In this document: positions 17,374-25,576 of the stretch, in pieces
Layout: each line of letters opens with the position of its first letter
Numbering within the stretch: position 1 is the first letter of the stretch
DNA from: Oscillospiraceae bacterium
GTDB taxonomy: Bacteria > Bacillota > Clostridia > Oscillospirales > Oscillospiraceae
Direction: 5' to 3'
Length of the DNA stretch: 52,777 nucleotides
Assembly (NCBI GenBank): GCA_910575815.1
Contig: CAJTFN010000023.1
Span: 1-52,777, forward strand
The notes under the pieces: generated by a model
The model's database searches: none
The model's input: only the letters and a program-made list of their open reading frames with translations
Told to the model about the DNA's origin: nothing
Position numbers and translations under genes: made by a program

Positions 17374-18249
17374 GTGCAATACGCCATTTCCATTCTGCTC
17401 TCCGGCGTGTCTCTGGGCGGACAGTACGCCCTGATCGCCATCGGGTATACCATGGTATACGGCATCCTGCGCCTGATTAACTTCGCCCATGGCGACGTGT
17501 TCATGGTGGCGGGCCTGATGATGGTCTACCTCACCGCCAGCCTGCCTCTGGCGGCGGCCATTCCCCTGGTGCTGGTGCTGACGGTGCTTCTGGGCTTCGT
17601 CATCGAGCGGGCGGCCTACAAGCCCCTGCGGGAAGCGCCCCGGATGAGCGTCATGATCTCCGCCATCGGCGTCAGTTATCTGCTCCAGAATCTGGCGACC
17701 TATATCACCGGCGGCCTGCCTCAGATGTATCCGGAGATTCCCGGCATCTCCAAAACCATCACCATCGCCGGAGCGCCCACGAAGGTGGTTACCGTGGTGA
17801 CGCCCGTTTTGGTGCTGGTGCTGGTGCTGGCCCTGACCCAGCTGATCCACCATACCAAGGTGGGGATGGCCATGCGGGCCGTGGCCAAGGACTTTGAGAC
17901 GGCCCAGCTGATGGGCATCCGGATCAACGCCGTCATCTCCGTCACCTTTGTCGTCGGTTCCTTCCTGGCGGGGGTGGGCTCCGTGCTGTACTTCACGAAT
18001 TACCAGTCCATCGTTCCCCTGTCCGGCTCCCTGCCGGGACTCCGGGCCTTCGTGGCGGCAGTGTTCGGGGGCATTGGCTCCATTCCCGGGGCCGTAGTGG
18101 GGGCCTTCATCATCGGCCTGAGCGAGAGCATCATCAAGGGCTCCAACTGGAGCATTTTCTCCGACGCGTTCACCTTTGCCCTGCTGATCATCATCCTGGT
18201 GGTGAAGCCCACAGGCCTCTTCGGTGAAAAGGTCACCGATAAAGTGTAA
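17374..18249 (+). CDS. livH: Branched-chain amino acid ABC permease LivH
   Basis: One of two membrane subunits of the Liv importer, 291 residues with about eight hydrophobic segments. It has the family start LLSGVSLGGQYALIAIGYTMVYG and the coupling-loop region AVAKDFETAQLMGI, which contacts the ATPases. The GTG at 17374 is chosen: GGAGGG lies 7 bases before it, whereas the in-frame ATG at 17353 has no site. The gene follows the livJ hairpins and precedes livM by 15 bases. Confidence 0.92.
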   Translation: MQYAISILLSGVSLGGQYALIAIGYTMVYGILRLINFAHGDVFMVAGLMMVYLTASLPLAAAIPLVLVLTVLLGFVIERAAYKPLREAPRMSVMISAIGVSYLLQNLATYITGGLPQMYPEIPGISKTITIAGAPTKVVTVVTPVLVLVLVLALTQLIHHTKVGMAMRAVAKDFETAQLMGIRINAVISVTFVVGSFLAGVGSVLYFTNYQSIVPLSGSLPGLRAFVAAVFGGIGSIPGAVVGAFIIGLSESIIKGSNWSIFSDAFTFALLIIILVVKPTGLFGEKVTDKV

Positions 18250-18264
18250 GGAGGGGGCGTGGAT

Positions 18265-19410
18265 ATGAAACAGACATCAAAAAAGAGTACGTGGATGACG
18301 CTCCTCTTTGTGGCGGCGCTGCTGGCCGTGGTGGTGATCCTGGAGAACGTGCTGGACCCCAACAAGAACATCATGGTCTTCACCGCCCTGAAAAAAGGCG
18401 CGGTCTATGCCCTGGTCGCCGTGTCCATGAACCTGCTCAACGGCTTTACGGGCCTCTTCTCCTTGGGACAGGCTGGCTTCATGCTGCTGGGGGCATATAC
18501 CTACGCGATTATGACCATTCCCGCCGCCCAGCGGGACGCGGTCTACTATATTTATAACGGTTCCGCCATCAACTTCTCCCTGCCGGAGCTCTTTGGCGGC
18601 GGACCTGTGGGACTGGTTCTGGGCGTGATCGCCGCGTTGATCCTGGGAGGCTGCGTGGCGGCTGTGGTGGCCTGGCTCATCGGTTTGCCGGTGCTGCGGC
18701 TGAAGAGCGATTACCTGGCCATCGCCACCCTGGGCTTTGGCGAGATCATCCGGGCGGTGTTCCAGTGGGATAAGCTGGGCCCCGTCACCAACGGCGCCAA
18801 CGCCCTGAAAAGCTTCCCCACCTTCTCGAATTTCAACATTCAGAACGCCGGCGGGGAGACGGTGCTCCGGCTGTCCACCTTCATGGCGTTCCTGTTGGCG
18901 GGGGTGTGCATCGCCGTCATTGTGCTGCTCATCAACTCCACCTATGGCCGGGCCTTCAAGGCCATCCGGGACGACGAGGTGGCGGCGGAGGCCATGGGCA
19001 TCAACCTCTCCAGGCACAAGCGGCTGGCCTTTGTCATCAGCTCCTTCTTCGCCGGGGTGGGAGGCGGCATGTTCGCCATGTTCGCGAACCAGGCCCAGGC
19101 CAAGACCTTCACCACCGCCATGACCTATGAGATTCTGCTCATCGTGGTCATCGGCGGCATCGGCTCCGTGTCGGGAAGCTGCATCGCGGCGTTCCTATAC
19201 GTGGCCGCCAGCGAGTGGTGGCTCCGCTTCCTGGACGCGGAGACCTTCATCGGCGGCGTCAAGGTGCCCCTGCTTCGCAACGGCTTCCGCATGGTGGTGT
19301 TCTCCGTGGTCATTATGATTGTGGTGCTGTTCTTCCGGAAGGGCATCATGGGCGACAAGGAATTGCCGGACCGCTTTAACCGGCGGCGGAAGGAGGGCGC
19401 GGCGAAATGA
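18265..19410 (+). CDS. livM: Branched-chain amino acid ABC permease LivM
   Basis: The second Liv membrane subunit, 381 residues. It has the LivM core VSMNLLNGFTGLFSLGQAGF, PVLRLKSDYLAIATLGFGEI and the coupling-loop motif AIRDDEVAAEAMGIN. The ATG at 18265 has AGGAGG 10 bases upstream; the GTG at 18259 is possible but too close. It overlaps livG by 4 bases. A basic C-terminal tail (RFNRRRKEG) faces the cytoplasm. Confidence 0.92.
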   Translation: MKQTSKKSTWMTLLFVAALLAVVVILENVLDPNKNIMVFTALKKGAVYALVAVSMNLLNGFTGLFSLGQAGFMLLGAYTYAIMTIPAAQRDAVYYIYNGSAINFSLPELFGGGPVGLVLGVIAALILGGCVAAVVAWLIGLPVLRLKSDYLAIATLGFGEIIRAVFQWDKLGPVTNGANALKSFPTFSNFNIQNAGGETVLRLSTFMAFLLAGVCIAVIVLLINSTYGRAFKAIRDDEVAAEAMGINLSRHKRLAFVISSFFAGVGGGMFAMFANQAQAKTFTTAMTYEILLIVVIGGIGSVSGSCIAAFLYVAASEWWLRFLDAETFIGGVKVPLLRNGFRMVVFSVVIMIVVLFFRKGIMGDKELPDRFNRRRKEGAAK

Positions 19411-20249
19411 GCGAGAACGTGCTGAAAGTGGAAAACGTCACCATGCAGTTCGGCGGCGTGGTGGCGGTGGACAATTTGAACCTGGAAGTCAACAAGGGCG
19501 AGATCGTGGCCCTCATCGGCCCCAACGGCGCGGGGAAGACCACGGCGTTCAACGTCATCACCGGCGTCTATCAGCCCACCAATGGAGCCGTGTGGTTCCA
19601 GGGGGAGAAGATCGTGGAGAACCACCCCCAGGGGAAGATGAAGCAGCAATATAAGGGCGAGCACGCCGGGGATTACCCCCAGGTGCTGGCCCCCACCCCC
19701 GATAAGGTAACCCGCCTGGGTATGGCCCGGACCTTCCAGAACATCCGGCTCTGGAAATCCCAGACAGTGTTTGACAATGTGCTCATTGCCAAGCACTGCC
19801 GGGCCACCAGCAATGTCTTTACGGCCACCTTCCGCCTGAACCGGAAGGAGGAGGCGCAGCAGCGGGAGAACGTGCTGGAGCTGCTGGAGACCGTGGGCTT
19901 GGCGGATGTGAAGGACGAACTGGCCACCTCCTTGCCCTATGGCAAGCAGCGGAGGCTGGAAATCGCCCGGGCCCTGGCGGCGGAGCCCCAGCTGCTGCTG
20001 CTGGACGAACCGGCGGCGGGCATGAATCCCCAGGAGACCGAGGAACTGACGTCCTTCATCGGCGGGATCCGGGACCGCTTTCACCTGACGGTGTTCCTGA
20101 TTGAGCACCATATGAATCTGGTGATGAAAATCTCCGAGCGGATTTATGTGCTGGACTTTGGCAAGCTCATTGCCAAGGGCACCCCGGCGGAGATTCAAAA
20201 CGACAAGCGCGTCATTGACGCCTATCTGGGGGTGAGCGAGGATGCTTAA
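19407..20249 (+). CDS. livG: Branched-chain amino acid ABC ATPase LivG
   Basis: An ATP-hydrolysing subunit of 280 residues: Walker A GPNGAGKTT, signature-like SLPYGKQRRLEIARAL (LPYGKQ, typical of LivG), Walker B LLLLDEPAAG and switch His in IEHHM. A longer insertion between Walker A and the Q-loop (HPQGKMKQQYKGEHAG region) is normal for LivG. It starts within the end of livM (ATGA overlap) and overlaps livF by 8 bases, so translation is coupled. Confidence 0.94.
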   Translation: MSENVLKVENVTMQFGGVVAVDNLNLEVNKGEIVALIGPNGAGKTTAFNVITGVYQPTNGAVWFQGEKIVENHPQGKMKQQYKGEHAGDYPQVLAPTPDKVTRLGMARTFQNIRLWKSQTVFDNVLIAKHCRATSNVFTATFRLNRKEEAQQRENVLELLETVGLADVKDELATSLPYGKQRRLEIARALAAEPQLLLLDEPAAGMNPQETEELTSFIGGIRDRFHLTVFLIEHHMNLVMKISERIYVLDFGKLIAKGTPAEIQNDKRVIDAYLGVSEDA

Positions 20250-20952
20250 AATCGAAAATCTCCAAGTCAGCTACGGCGGCATCCAGGCTCTCCGGGGCAT
20301 CTCCCTGGAAGTCCCCGACGGAAAGATCGTCACACTGATTGGCGCCAACGGCGCGGGAAAGTCCACCACCCTGCGGACCATCACGGGTCTGGTGAAGGCC
20401 TCCTCCGGCTCCATCCAGTGGAACGGGGAGGAGCTGCTGGGCAAGTCCATCGACAAGATCATCGGCGCGGGCATCGCCCTGAGCCCCGAGGGGCGGCGGG
20501 TTTTCGCCGATATGTCGGTTCTGGAGAACCTCCGCATCGGCGCGTACCTCCGGAAGGACAAAGAGGGCATTGAGGAGGATATCCGCTGGGTGTACAGCCT
20601 GTTCCCCCGTCTGGAAGAGCGGAGCTGGCAGCTGGCGGGCACTCTCTCCGGCGGCGAGCAGCAGATGCTGGCCGTGGGACGGGCGCTGATGTCCCGGCCC
20701 AAGCTGATGATGCTGGACGAACCCTCGCTGGGTCTGGCCCCTCTGGTGGTGCAGGATATTTTCTCCATCATCGGGGAGATCAACAAGCAGGGCGTGACGG
20801 TGCTCCTCATCGAGCAGAACGCCAACATGGCCCTGAAGATCGCGGATTTGGCCTATGTACTGGAGACGGGAAACATCACCATGTCCGGCACCGGCGCGGA
20901 ACTTCTGGCGGACGAGAGAGTTCGGGAGGCCTATTTGGGCAAGAACGGCTGA
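20242..20952 (+). CDS. livF: Branched-chain amino acid ABC ATPase LivF
   Basis: The partner ATPase, 236 residues: Walker A GANGAGKST, signature LSGGEQQMLAVGRAL, Walker B LMMLDEPSLGL and switch IEQN. It pairs with LivG under the LivHM permease. Last gene of the operon, closed by a strong terminator. Confidence 0.94.
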   Translation: MLKIENLQVSYGGIQALRGISLEVPDGKIVTLIGANGAGKSTTLRTITGLVKASSGSIQWNGEELLGKSIDKIIGAGIALSPEGRRVFADMSVLENLRIGAYLRKDKEGIEEDIRWVYSLFPRLEERSWQLAGTLSGGEQQMLAVGRALMSRPKLMMLDEPSLGLAPLVVQDIFSIIGEINKQGVTVLLIEQNANMALKIADLAYVLETGNITMSGTGAELLADERVREAYLGKNG

Positions 20953-20979
20953 CCGTTGTTTCGGGAAGAAAAAGAGCTG

Positions 20980-21014
20980 CGAGAGAAACCCGTCAGGGGT
21001 TTCTCTCGTTTTTT
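20980..21014 (+). terminator. Terminator of the liv operon (related to the 24.6-kb repeat)
   Basis: A perfect 12-bp stem (CGAGAGAAACCC / GGGTTTCTCTCG) with a 5-base loop, followed by TTTTTTC. Stem, loop and the preceding GAGCTGCG are nearly identical to hairpin 1 of the triple-hairpin repeat at 24639. Confidence 0.92.
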
Positions 21015-21021
21015 CGCGGAC

Positions 21022-21417
21022 TTAGTCCTCTTCATCAATTCGCTCAATTTTGAAAATCACCGGCCTTGTGCCATCGGAGCAGCAGGCGATCATGGTGTTT
21101 TCCTCCCGCATCCAGCCCCGCATAATGGACCCGCCCTGGAGGCCCGTATAGATGTAGTGGGAAATCGCGTCCCACAGCTCGGAGCAGTGGGGGAGCTTGG
21201 GCCCGCCGGCGACGGTATCCGGATCCGCGGTGGTTTTGACCAGGGTGTTCAGGCCCATGTGCCAGAAATCGTCCCGTTCATCGTCCCGGCAAAAGAGAAA
21301 TTCGTCCCCCACGTGATAGCAGGGACAGGCTCCCGCCTGGGGATCGGCGCAGTATTCCCGCTGCAATTCCGGATACAGCTTTTTGTCAATGACCGTCACT
21401 TTTACCTTGTGCTTCAT
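21022..21417 (-). CDS. TIGR04076-type small Cys-containing protein
   Basis: A 131-residue soluble protein with the features I associate with the uncharacterised TIGR04076 family: an N-terminal KVKVTVIDK strand, CPCYHVGDEF, a central ELWDAISHYIYTGLQGG segment and a C-terminal CCSDGTRPVIFKIERI. It has about six cysteines. The ATG at 21417 is supported by AAGGAGG 6 bases upstream. It stands alone on the minus strand between the liv and sucrose operons. The function of the family is not known. Confidence 0.75.
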   Translation of the reverse strand: MKHKVKVTVIDKKLYPELQREYCADPQAGACPCYHVGDEFLFCRDDERDDFWHMGLNTLVKTTADPDTVAGGPKLPHCSELWDAISHYIYTGLQGGSIMRGWMREENTMIACCSDGTRPVIFKIERIDEED

Positions 21418-21626
21418 AAGAGGCCTCCTTGAAACGGAAAGATGGATCAATTATATAAGGGAAAACACAAGCCCCTCCGGCGGGCTGACGCCCGTCAAGG
21501 ACGGCAACGCGGCCCTGCGATTCCTGGAACGCTGAGCTTTGCTCATGATTTTCGGGTGCTGCTCTAGGGAGGGGGAGGGAAGGGAAAACGACGAAAAAAT
21601 TTTGAAAGTTAGTGTCAACAAAGCAC

Positions 21627-21655
21627 TAGACAAGGAGGAAATGGTTTGGTATAAT
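21627..21655 (+). promoter_or_regulatory. Promoter and candidate operator of the sucrose operon
   Basis: TAGACA (21627-21632), a 17-base spacer and a perfect TATAAT (21650-21655). A dyad TAGTG-N9-CACTA (21610-21628) touches the -35, and a second dyad ATTAC-N7-GTAAT (21668-21684) lies just downstream of the -10. These are typical repressor positions, but the repressor is not in the window. The rest of the 330-bp gap shows no gene. Confidence 0.65.
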
Positions 21656-21747
21656 CCGAGAAAATCGATTACGGAGCGAGTAATTGGCAAAAAAAGGACA
21701 TTTGTCAGCCTCGCTTCATAAAATGAAACTGACAGGAGGCCGTAAGC

Positions 21748-22692
21748 ATGGACGTGACAGCGATTGGTGAGATTCTGATTGACCTGACCCAGACGGGGAC
21801 CAACGAGTCGGGTGTACCCCAGTTCTCCGCCAACCCAGGCGGCGCCCCTGCCAATGTGGCGGTGGCGGCCGCCCGTTTGGGGGCGAAGCCCGCCTTTTGG
21901 GGCAAGGTGGGGGACGACGCCTTCGGGGCCTACCTCCGCAAGGTGCTGACGGAGAACGGCGTGGATACCGCGGGCCTGCGCACCGGAAGCCAGCCCACCA
22001 CCATGGCCATTGTCTCCGTGGACGGGACGGGGGAGCGGAGCTTCCGCTTCCTCCGGGGGGCCGACCGGGACATCTGCCCCGAGGAGGTGGACGAGGACGC
22101 GGTTTTCAAGACGAAGATTCTCCACTTTGGCTCCGTCAGCCTGACGGCGGGCATGAGCCGCAGCGCCACCATCTTTGCCGCCCGTACCGCCCACAGAAAC
22201 GGCGGCCTGGTGAGCTATGACCCCAATTACCGTCCCGCCCTCTGGGCCAACCGGGCGGAGGCGGCGGAGTGGATGACCATCCCCTTGCCCTTGGTGGACA
22301 TCATCAAGCTGGCGAAGGAGGAGCTGCCGTTGATCACCGGCACGACGGATTTGGAGGAGGGCGCCCGGATTCTGGAGGAACGGGGAATCTCCCTGATTAT
22401 GGTCACCCTGGGGAGCGAGGGCGTCTTTTGCCGCTGGCGGGGAGAGGCCTGGAAACAGCCCGGCGTCCCCGTGAAGGTGGCGGACACCAACGGCGCGGGG
22501 GACACCTTCTTGGGGGCCGTCCTCAGCCGTCTTTGCCTCCGGGGGGAGAAGCCCCTGGAGGGCCTCACCAGGGCGGAGCTGAAAGACATCCTGGCCTTTG
22601 CCAACCGGGCGGCGGCGTTTACCTGCTCCCGCAGCGGAGCCATTCCCGCCATGCCGACCCTGGCAGAGCTGGAGGGGGGACGGATGCCGTGA
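21748..22692 (+). CDS. Fructokinase-type PfkB carbohydrate kinase
   Basis: A cytoplasmic ribokinase-family sugar kinase of 314 residues. N-terminal GEILIDLTQ, substrate motif NPGGAPANVAVAAARLG and the ATP/catalytic motif DTNGAGDTF with its catalytic Asp are intact. The neighbouring gene releases fructose from sucrose, so phosphorylation of fructose is the likely job. AGGAGG lies 9 bases before the ATG, and the stop overlaps the next start (GTGA). Other PfkB specificities (2-keto-3-deoxygluconate, ribose) cannot be excluded by sequence, but the motif set and context favour fructose. Confidence 0.88.
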   Translation: MDVTAIGEILIDLTQTGTNESGVPQFSANPGGAPANVAVAAARLGAKPAFWGKVGDDAFGAYLRKVLTENGVDTAGLRTGSQPTTMAIVSVDGTGERSFRFLRGADRDICPEEVDEDAVFKTKILHFGSVSLTAGMSRSATIFAARTAHRNGGLVSYDPNYRPALWANRAEAAEWMTIPLPLVDIIKLAKEELPLITGTTDLEEGARILEERGISLIMVTLGSEGVFCRWRGEAWKQPGVPVKVADTNGAGDTFLGAVLSRLCLRGEKPLEGLTRAELKDILAFANRAAAFTCSRSGAIPAMPTLAELEGGRMP

Positions 22693-24548
22693 AAACCTCC
22701 GTGTTCGACCGGCGCCTCGCCCGGCATTACGACGAGTTGAAGTGGCTCTACTGTGAGCTCTACCAGGATGAAAAAGCCTTCGCGTATTTCGTGGAAATGC
22801 TCCGCCGCTGCTGGGAGGAGCGGAAAAAGCCCCTCCGGGAGCAGGATCTGCGCCGTGAGGCGGACCCGGAGTGGTACCGCCGCCGGGGCCTTTTGGGGAT
22901 GATGCTCTATGTAAACGCCTTCGCCGGGGACCTGAAGGGCGTGGAGGCGAAACTGCCTTATCTGCGGGAGTGCGGCGTGAACTACCTCCATCTGATGCCC
23001 CTGCTGGAGAGCCCCAAGGGCCGGAGCGACGGGGGCTATGCCGTCTCGGATTTCCGGAAGGTCCAGCCCGATCTGGGAACCATGGAGCAGCTGGAGCACC
23101 TGGCCGGCGCCTGCCGGAGGGCGGGAATCAGCGTGTGCCTGGACTTCGTGATGAACCACACCAGCGAGGACCACGACTGGGCCCGGCGGGCCCGGGCCGG
23201 AGAGCCGGGGTATCGGGACCGCTATTTCTTTTTCGACTCCTGGGACATCCCCCGGGAGTTTGAGAAAACCGTCCCGCAGGTGTTTCCCACTACCGCGCCG
23301 GGCAGCTTCACCCAGCTGGAGGACGGTCAGATCGTCATGACCAATTTCTATCCCTACCAGTGGGATTTGAACTACGCGAATCCGGTGGTTTTCAACGATA
23401 TGACGGAAAACCTCCTCTTCTTGACCAACCGGGGCATCGACGTCATCCGTCTGGACGCCATTCCCTACATCTGGAAAGCCCTGGGGACTCCCTGCCGGAA
23501 CCTGCCCCAGGTACATACCTTGGCACGGCTGCTGCGGATGGCCTGCGAGGTCGTCTGCCCCAGCGTGCTGCTGCTGGGGGAGGTGGTGATGGAGCCGGCC
23601 AAGGTGGCTCCTTATTTCGGGACGCCGGAGAAGCCGGAGTGCCATATGCTTTACAACGTTACCACCATGGCCGCCACGTGGCACACCCTGGCCACCGGGG
23701 ACGTCTCCCTGCTCCGGCGGCAGATGGAGGCGGTCTGCGCCCTGCCCAAGGATTTCCTGTTCCTGAACTATCTCCGCTGCCACGACGACATCGGCTGGGG
23801 CCTGGATTACCCCTGGCTTGGCCAAACCTTTGGCTGCGGCGAGGTGGCTCACAAGCGGTATCTGAACGATTACTTTACCGGAAAGTTCCCCGGCAGCAAC
23901 GCCCGGGGGGAGCTTTACAATGATGATCCCCGGCTTGGGGACGCCCGCCTCTGCGGGACCACGGCCTCCCTCTGCGGCGTGGAGACGGCGGAGGCCGAAC
24001 AGGACCCCTTCCGGCTGGAACGGGCCGTGGCCTGCGACCTGACCCTGCACGCCTGGATGCTCAGCCAGAGCGGTATTCCCGTGATCTACAGCGGAGACGA
24101 GGTGGGACAGCTCAACGACTGGAGCTATCACGACGACCCCCATAAGCGGGAGGACAGCCGCTATCTCCACCGGGGGAACTTCCGTTGGGACCTGGCGGAG
24201 CGCCGGACGGACCCGGAGACCTATCAGGGCAAGCTCTTCCAGGGCCTCCGGCGGCTGGAGGAGCTCCGGGGAGCGGAGCCCTGCTTCGACGCCGGGGCGG
24301 AGTCCTGGGTGGAGGAGAGCGGCAGCGCTCACGTGCTGGCCCTTTGCCGGAGACAGGGGGACCGGGAGCTTTTATGCCTGTTCAACTTCAGCGGCGAGTT
24401 TGTCCGCGCCCACGTGAACCGGGACGGGGGATATACGGAGCTGATGTACGGAACGCACTATGATGGCCTCCGGGACGTGGAGCTGTGGCCAAACGGTTTC
24501 GCATGGCTGCTGCGGGACGGTAGCGCGCCGCTGGAGGACCGAACCTGA
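22689..24548 (+). CDS. Amylosucrase-type GH13 sucrose enzyme
   Basis: A 619-residue GH13 subfamily-4-like enzyme that acts on sucrose, transferring glucose to an acceptor glucan or to water and releasing fructose. Family signatures are LYVNAFAGDLKGVEAKL, HLMPLLESPKGRSDGGYAV and the four GH13 regions: DFVMNHT, nucleophile Asp256 in VIRLDAIPYIWK, acid/base Glu298 in LLGEVVMEP and His365-Asp366-Asp367 in RCHDDIGW. There is no signal peptide, so it is intracellular. The GTG at 22689 overlaps the kinase stop and follows GGAGGGGG. The N-terminus is about 30 residues shorter than in Neisseria amylosucrase. Polymerase versus hydrolase activity cannot be told by eye. Confidence 0.88.
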   Translation: MKTSVFDRRLARHYDELKWLYCELYQDEKAFAYFVEMLRRCWEERKKPLREQDLRREADPEWYRRRGLLGMMLYVNAFAGDLKGVEAKLPYLRECGVNYLHLMPLLESPKGRSDGGYAVSDFRKVQPDLGTMEQLEHLAGACRRAGISVCLDFVMNHTSEDHDWARRARAGEPGYRDRYFFFDSWDIPREFEKTVPQVFPTTAPGSFTQLEDGQIVMTNFYPYQWDLNYANPVVFNDMTENLLFLTNRGIDVIRLDAIPYIWKALGTPCRNLPQVHTLARLLRMACEVVCPSVLLLGEVVMEPAKVAPYFGTPEKPECHMLYNVTTMAATWHTLATGDVSLLRRQMEAVCALPKDFLFLNYLRCHDDIGWGLDYPWLGQTFGCGEVAHKRYLNDYFTGKFPGSNARGELYNDDPRLGDARLCGTTASLCGVETAEAEQDPFRLERAVACDLTLHAWMLSQSGIPVIYSGDEVGQLNDWSYHDDPHKREDSRYLHRGNFRWDLAERRTDPETYQGKLFQGLRRLEELRGAEPCFDAGAESWVEESGSAHVLALCRRQGDRELLCLFNFSGEFVRAHVNRDGGYTELMYGTHYDGLRDVELWPNGFAWLLRDGSAPLEDRT

Positions 24549-24638
24549 CGCCGCGCGGCCGCCGGATGACGGAAGGCGAGCTCCCGCGGAGTTCCTTTTA
24601 TCTTGAAAGCATAGTCTGAAAGAGACCGGAAAGGAAAA

Positions 24639-24912
24639 GAGCTACGAGAGAAACCCATCAGGGGTTTCTCTCGTTTTTAATCAGAAGTTTTCCGGGCTCC
24701 GGAGAAGACCGGAAAACTTGCTCAGGCTGGCGAAAAATATTCGCCAGCCTGAGAGCTACGAGAGAAACCCATCAGGGGTTTCTCTCGTTTTTAATCAGAA
24801 GTTTTCCGGGCTTCGGAGAAGACCGGAAAACTTGCTCAGGCTGGCGAAAAATATTCGCCAGCCTGAGAGCTACGAGAGAAACCCATCCGAGGTTTCTCTT
24901 GTTTTTTATCCG
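24639..24912 (+). repeat. 114-bp triple-hairpin tandem repeat (two copies plus a partial third)
   Basis: Units start at 24639, 24753 and 24867. Units 1 and 2 differ by one base; the third stops after its first hairpin and is diverged. Each unit has three hairpins: H1 CGAGAGAAACCC / GGGTTTCTCTCG plus TTTTT (terminator-like), H2 AAGTTTTCCGG / CCGGAAAACTT (11 bp) and H3 CTCAGGCTGGCGAA / TTCGCCAGCCTGAG (14 bp). It follows the sucrose operon and occupies much of the 748-bp gap at 24549-25296; 24913-25200 holds nothing I recognise. Confidence 0.92.
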
Positions 24913-25214
24913 AAGAATATCCAATACCTAAGCGGGACCCAGCGTGGCCCTTTTCTGTTTAATAAAGAAGTTTCCACTTTGCAGGGCGAAAGTGCCTCTC
25001 TAGATTCGCAAAAATCGTTTTTGTGCCCAGTGGCCCGGAGGGATATCTTTTGAAAAACGTTTGAATTCTGATAAAAAATCTCCCAATTTCCTGGAATATA
25101 TACCCCAATCCGGCATACTCCCAGGGAGAACATACGCTCCGGCGCAACAGGGACGAAAGCTTTCCTGCGGCTTGGGAACTTCTGGGAGGAAAGAGGTAAA
25201 CGATTAAATAATGT

Positions 25215-25243
25215 TTGCAAATAGACCGGGGACGTGGTATCCT
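25215..25243 (+). promoter_or_regulatory. Promoter of ptsH-ptsI
   Basis: TTGCAA (25215-25220), a 17-base spacer and TATCCT (25238-25243), about 50 bases before ptsH. A small GC dyad (GCCGGGCGTTCCGGC, near 25255-25269) lies in the leader. Confidence 0.65.
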
Positions 25244-25296
25244 AAAGGCATAACGCCGGGCGTTCCGGCCACCACGATCAGAAAGGAAGTTGTCTC

Positions 25297-25554
25297 ATGA
25301 AACAGTTCACGTATACCATCACCGATCCTGTGGGTATTCACGCCCGTCCCGCCGGCATGCTGGCCAAGGCCGCCAAGGCACTGGACAGCACCGTCACCAT
25401 CACCAAGGGGGAGAAGTCCGCCGCCGCCACCAAGCTGATGGCCGTGATGGGCCTGGGCGTCAAGACCGGCGAGACCATCACCTTTACCATTGAGGGCGGA
25501 GACGAGGAGGCCAGCGCCGCCGCCATGGAGCAGTTCTGCAAGGAAAACATGTAA
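25297..25554 (+). CDS. ptsH: Phosphocarrier protein HPr (His15, no Ser46)
   Basis: The small phosphoryl carrier of the PTS, 85 residues. The active His15 is in GIHARPA exactly where expected. The regulatory region usually reads KSIMGVMSLGV; here it is TKLMAVMGLGV, so the residue aligned with Ser46 is Lys46. HPr kinase could not phosphorylate this position, so CcpA-type signalling through this protein should be absent. It is followed 22 bases later by Enzyme I, so it probably works as a general or specialised phosphocarrier. A second, Ser46-containing HPr may exist elsewhere. Confidence 0.93.
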   Translation: MKQFTYTITDPVGIHARPAGMLAKAAKALDSTVTITKGEKSAAATKLMAVMGLGVKTGETITFTIEGGDEEASAAAMEQFCKENM

Positions 25555-25576
25555 CGCCGCGGGGGAGGAAACACTT

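Noticed and set aside
24639..24912. CRISPR array
   Set aside because: The units are 114-bp contiguous repeats without unique spacers, and no cas genes are near.
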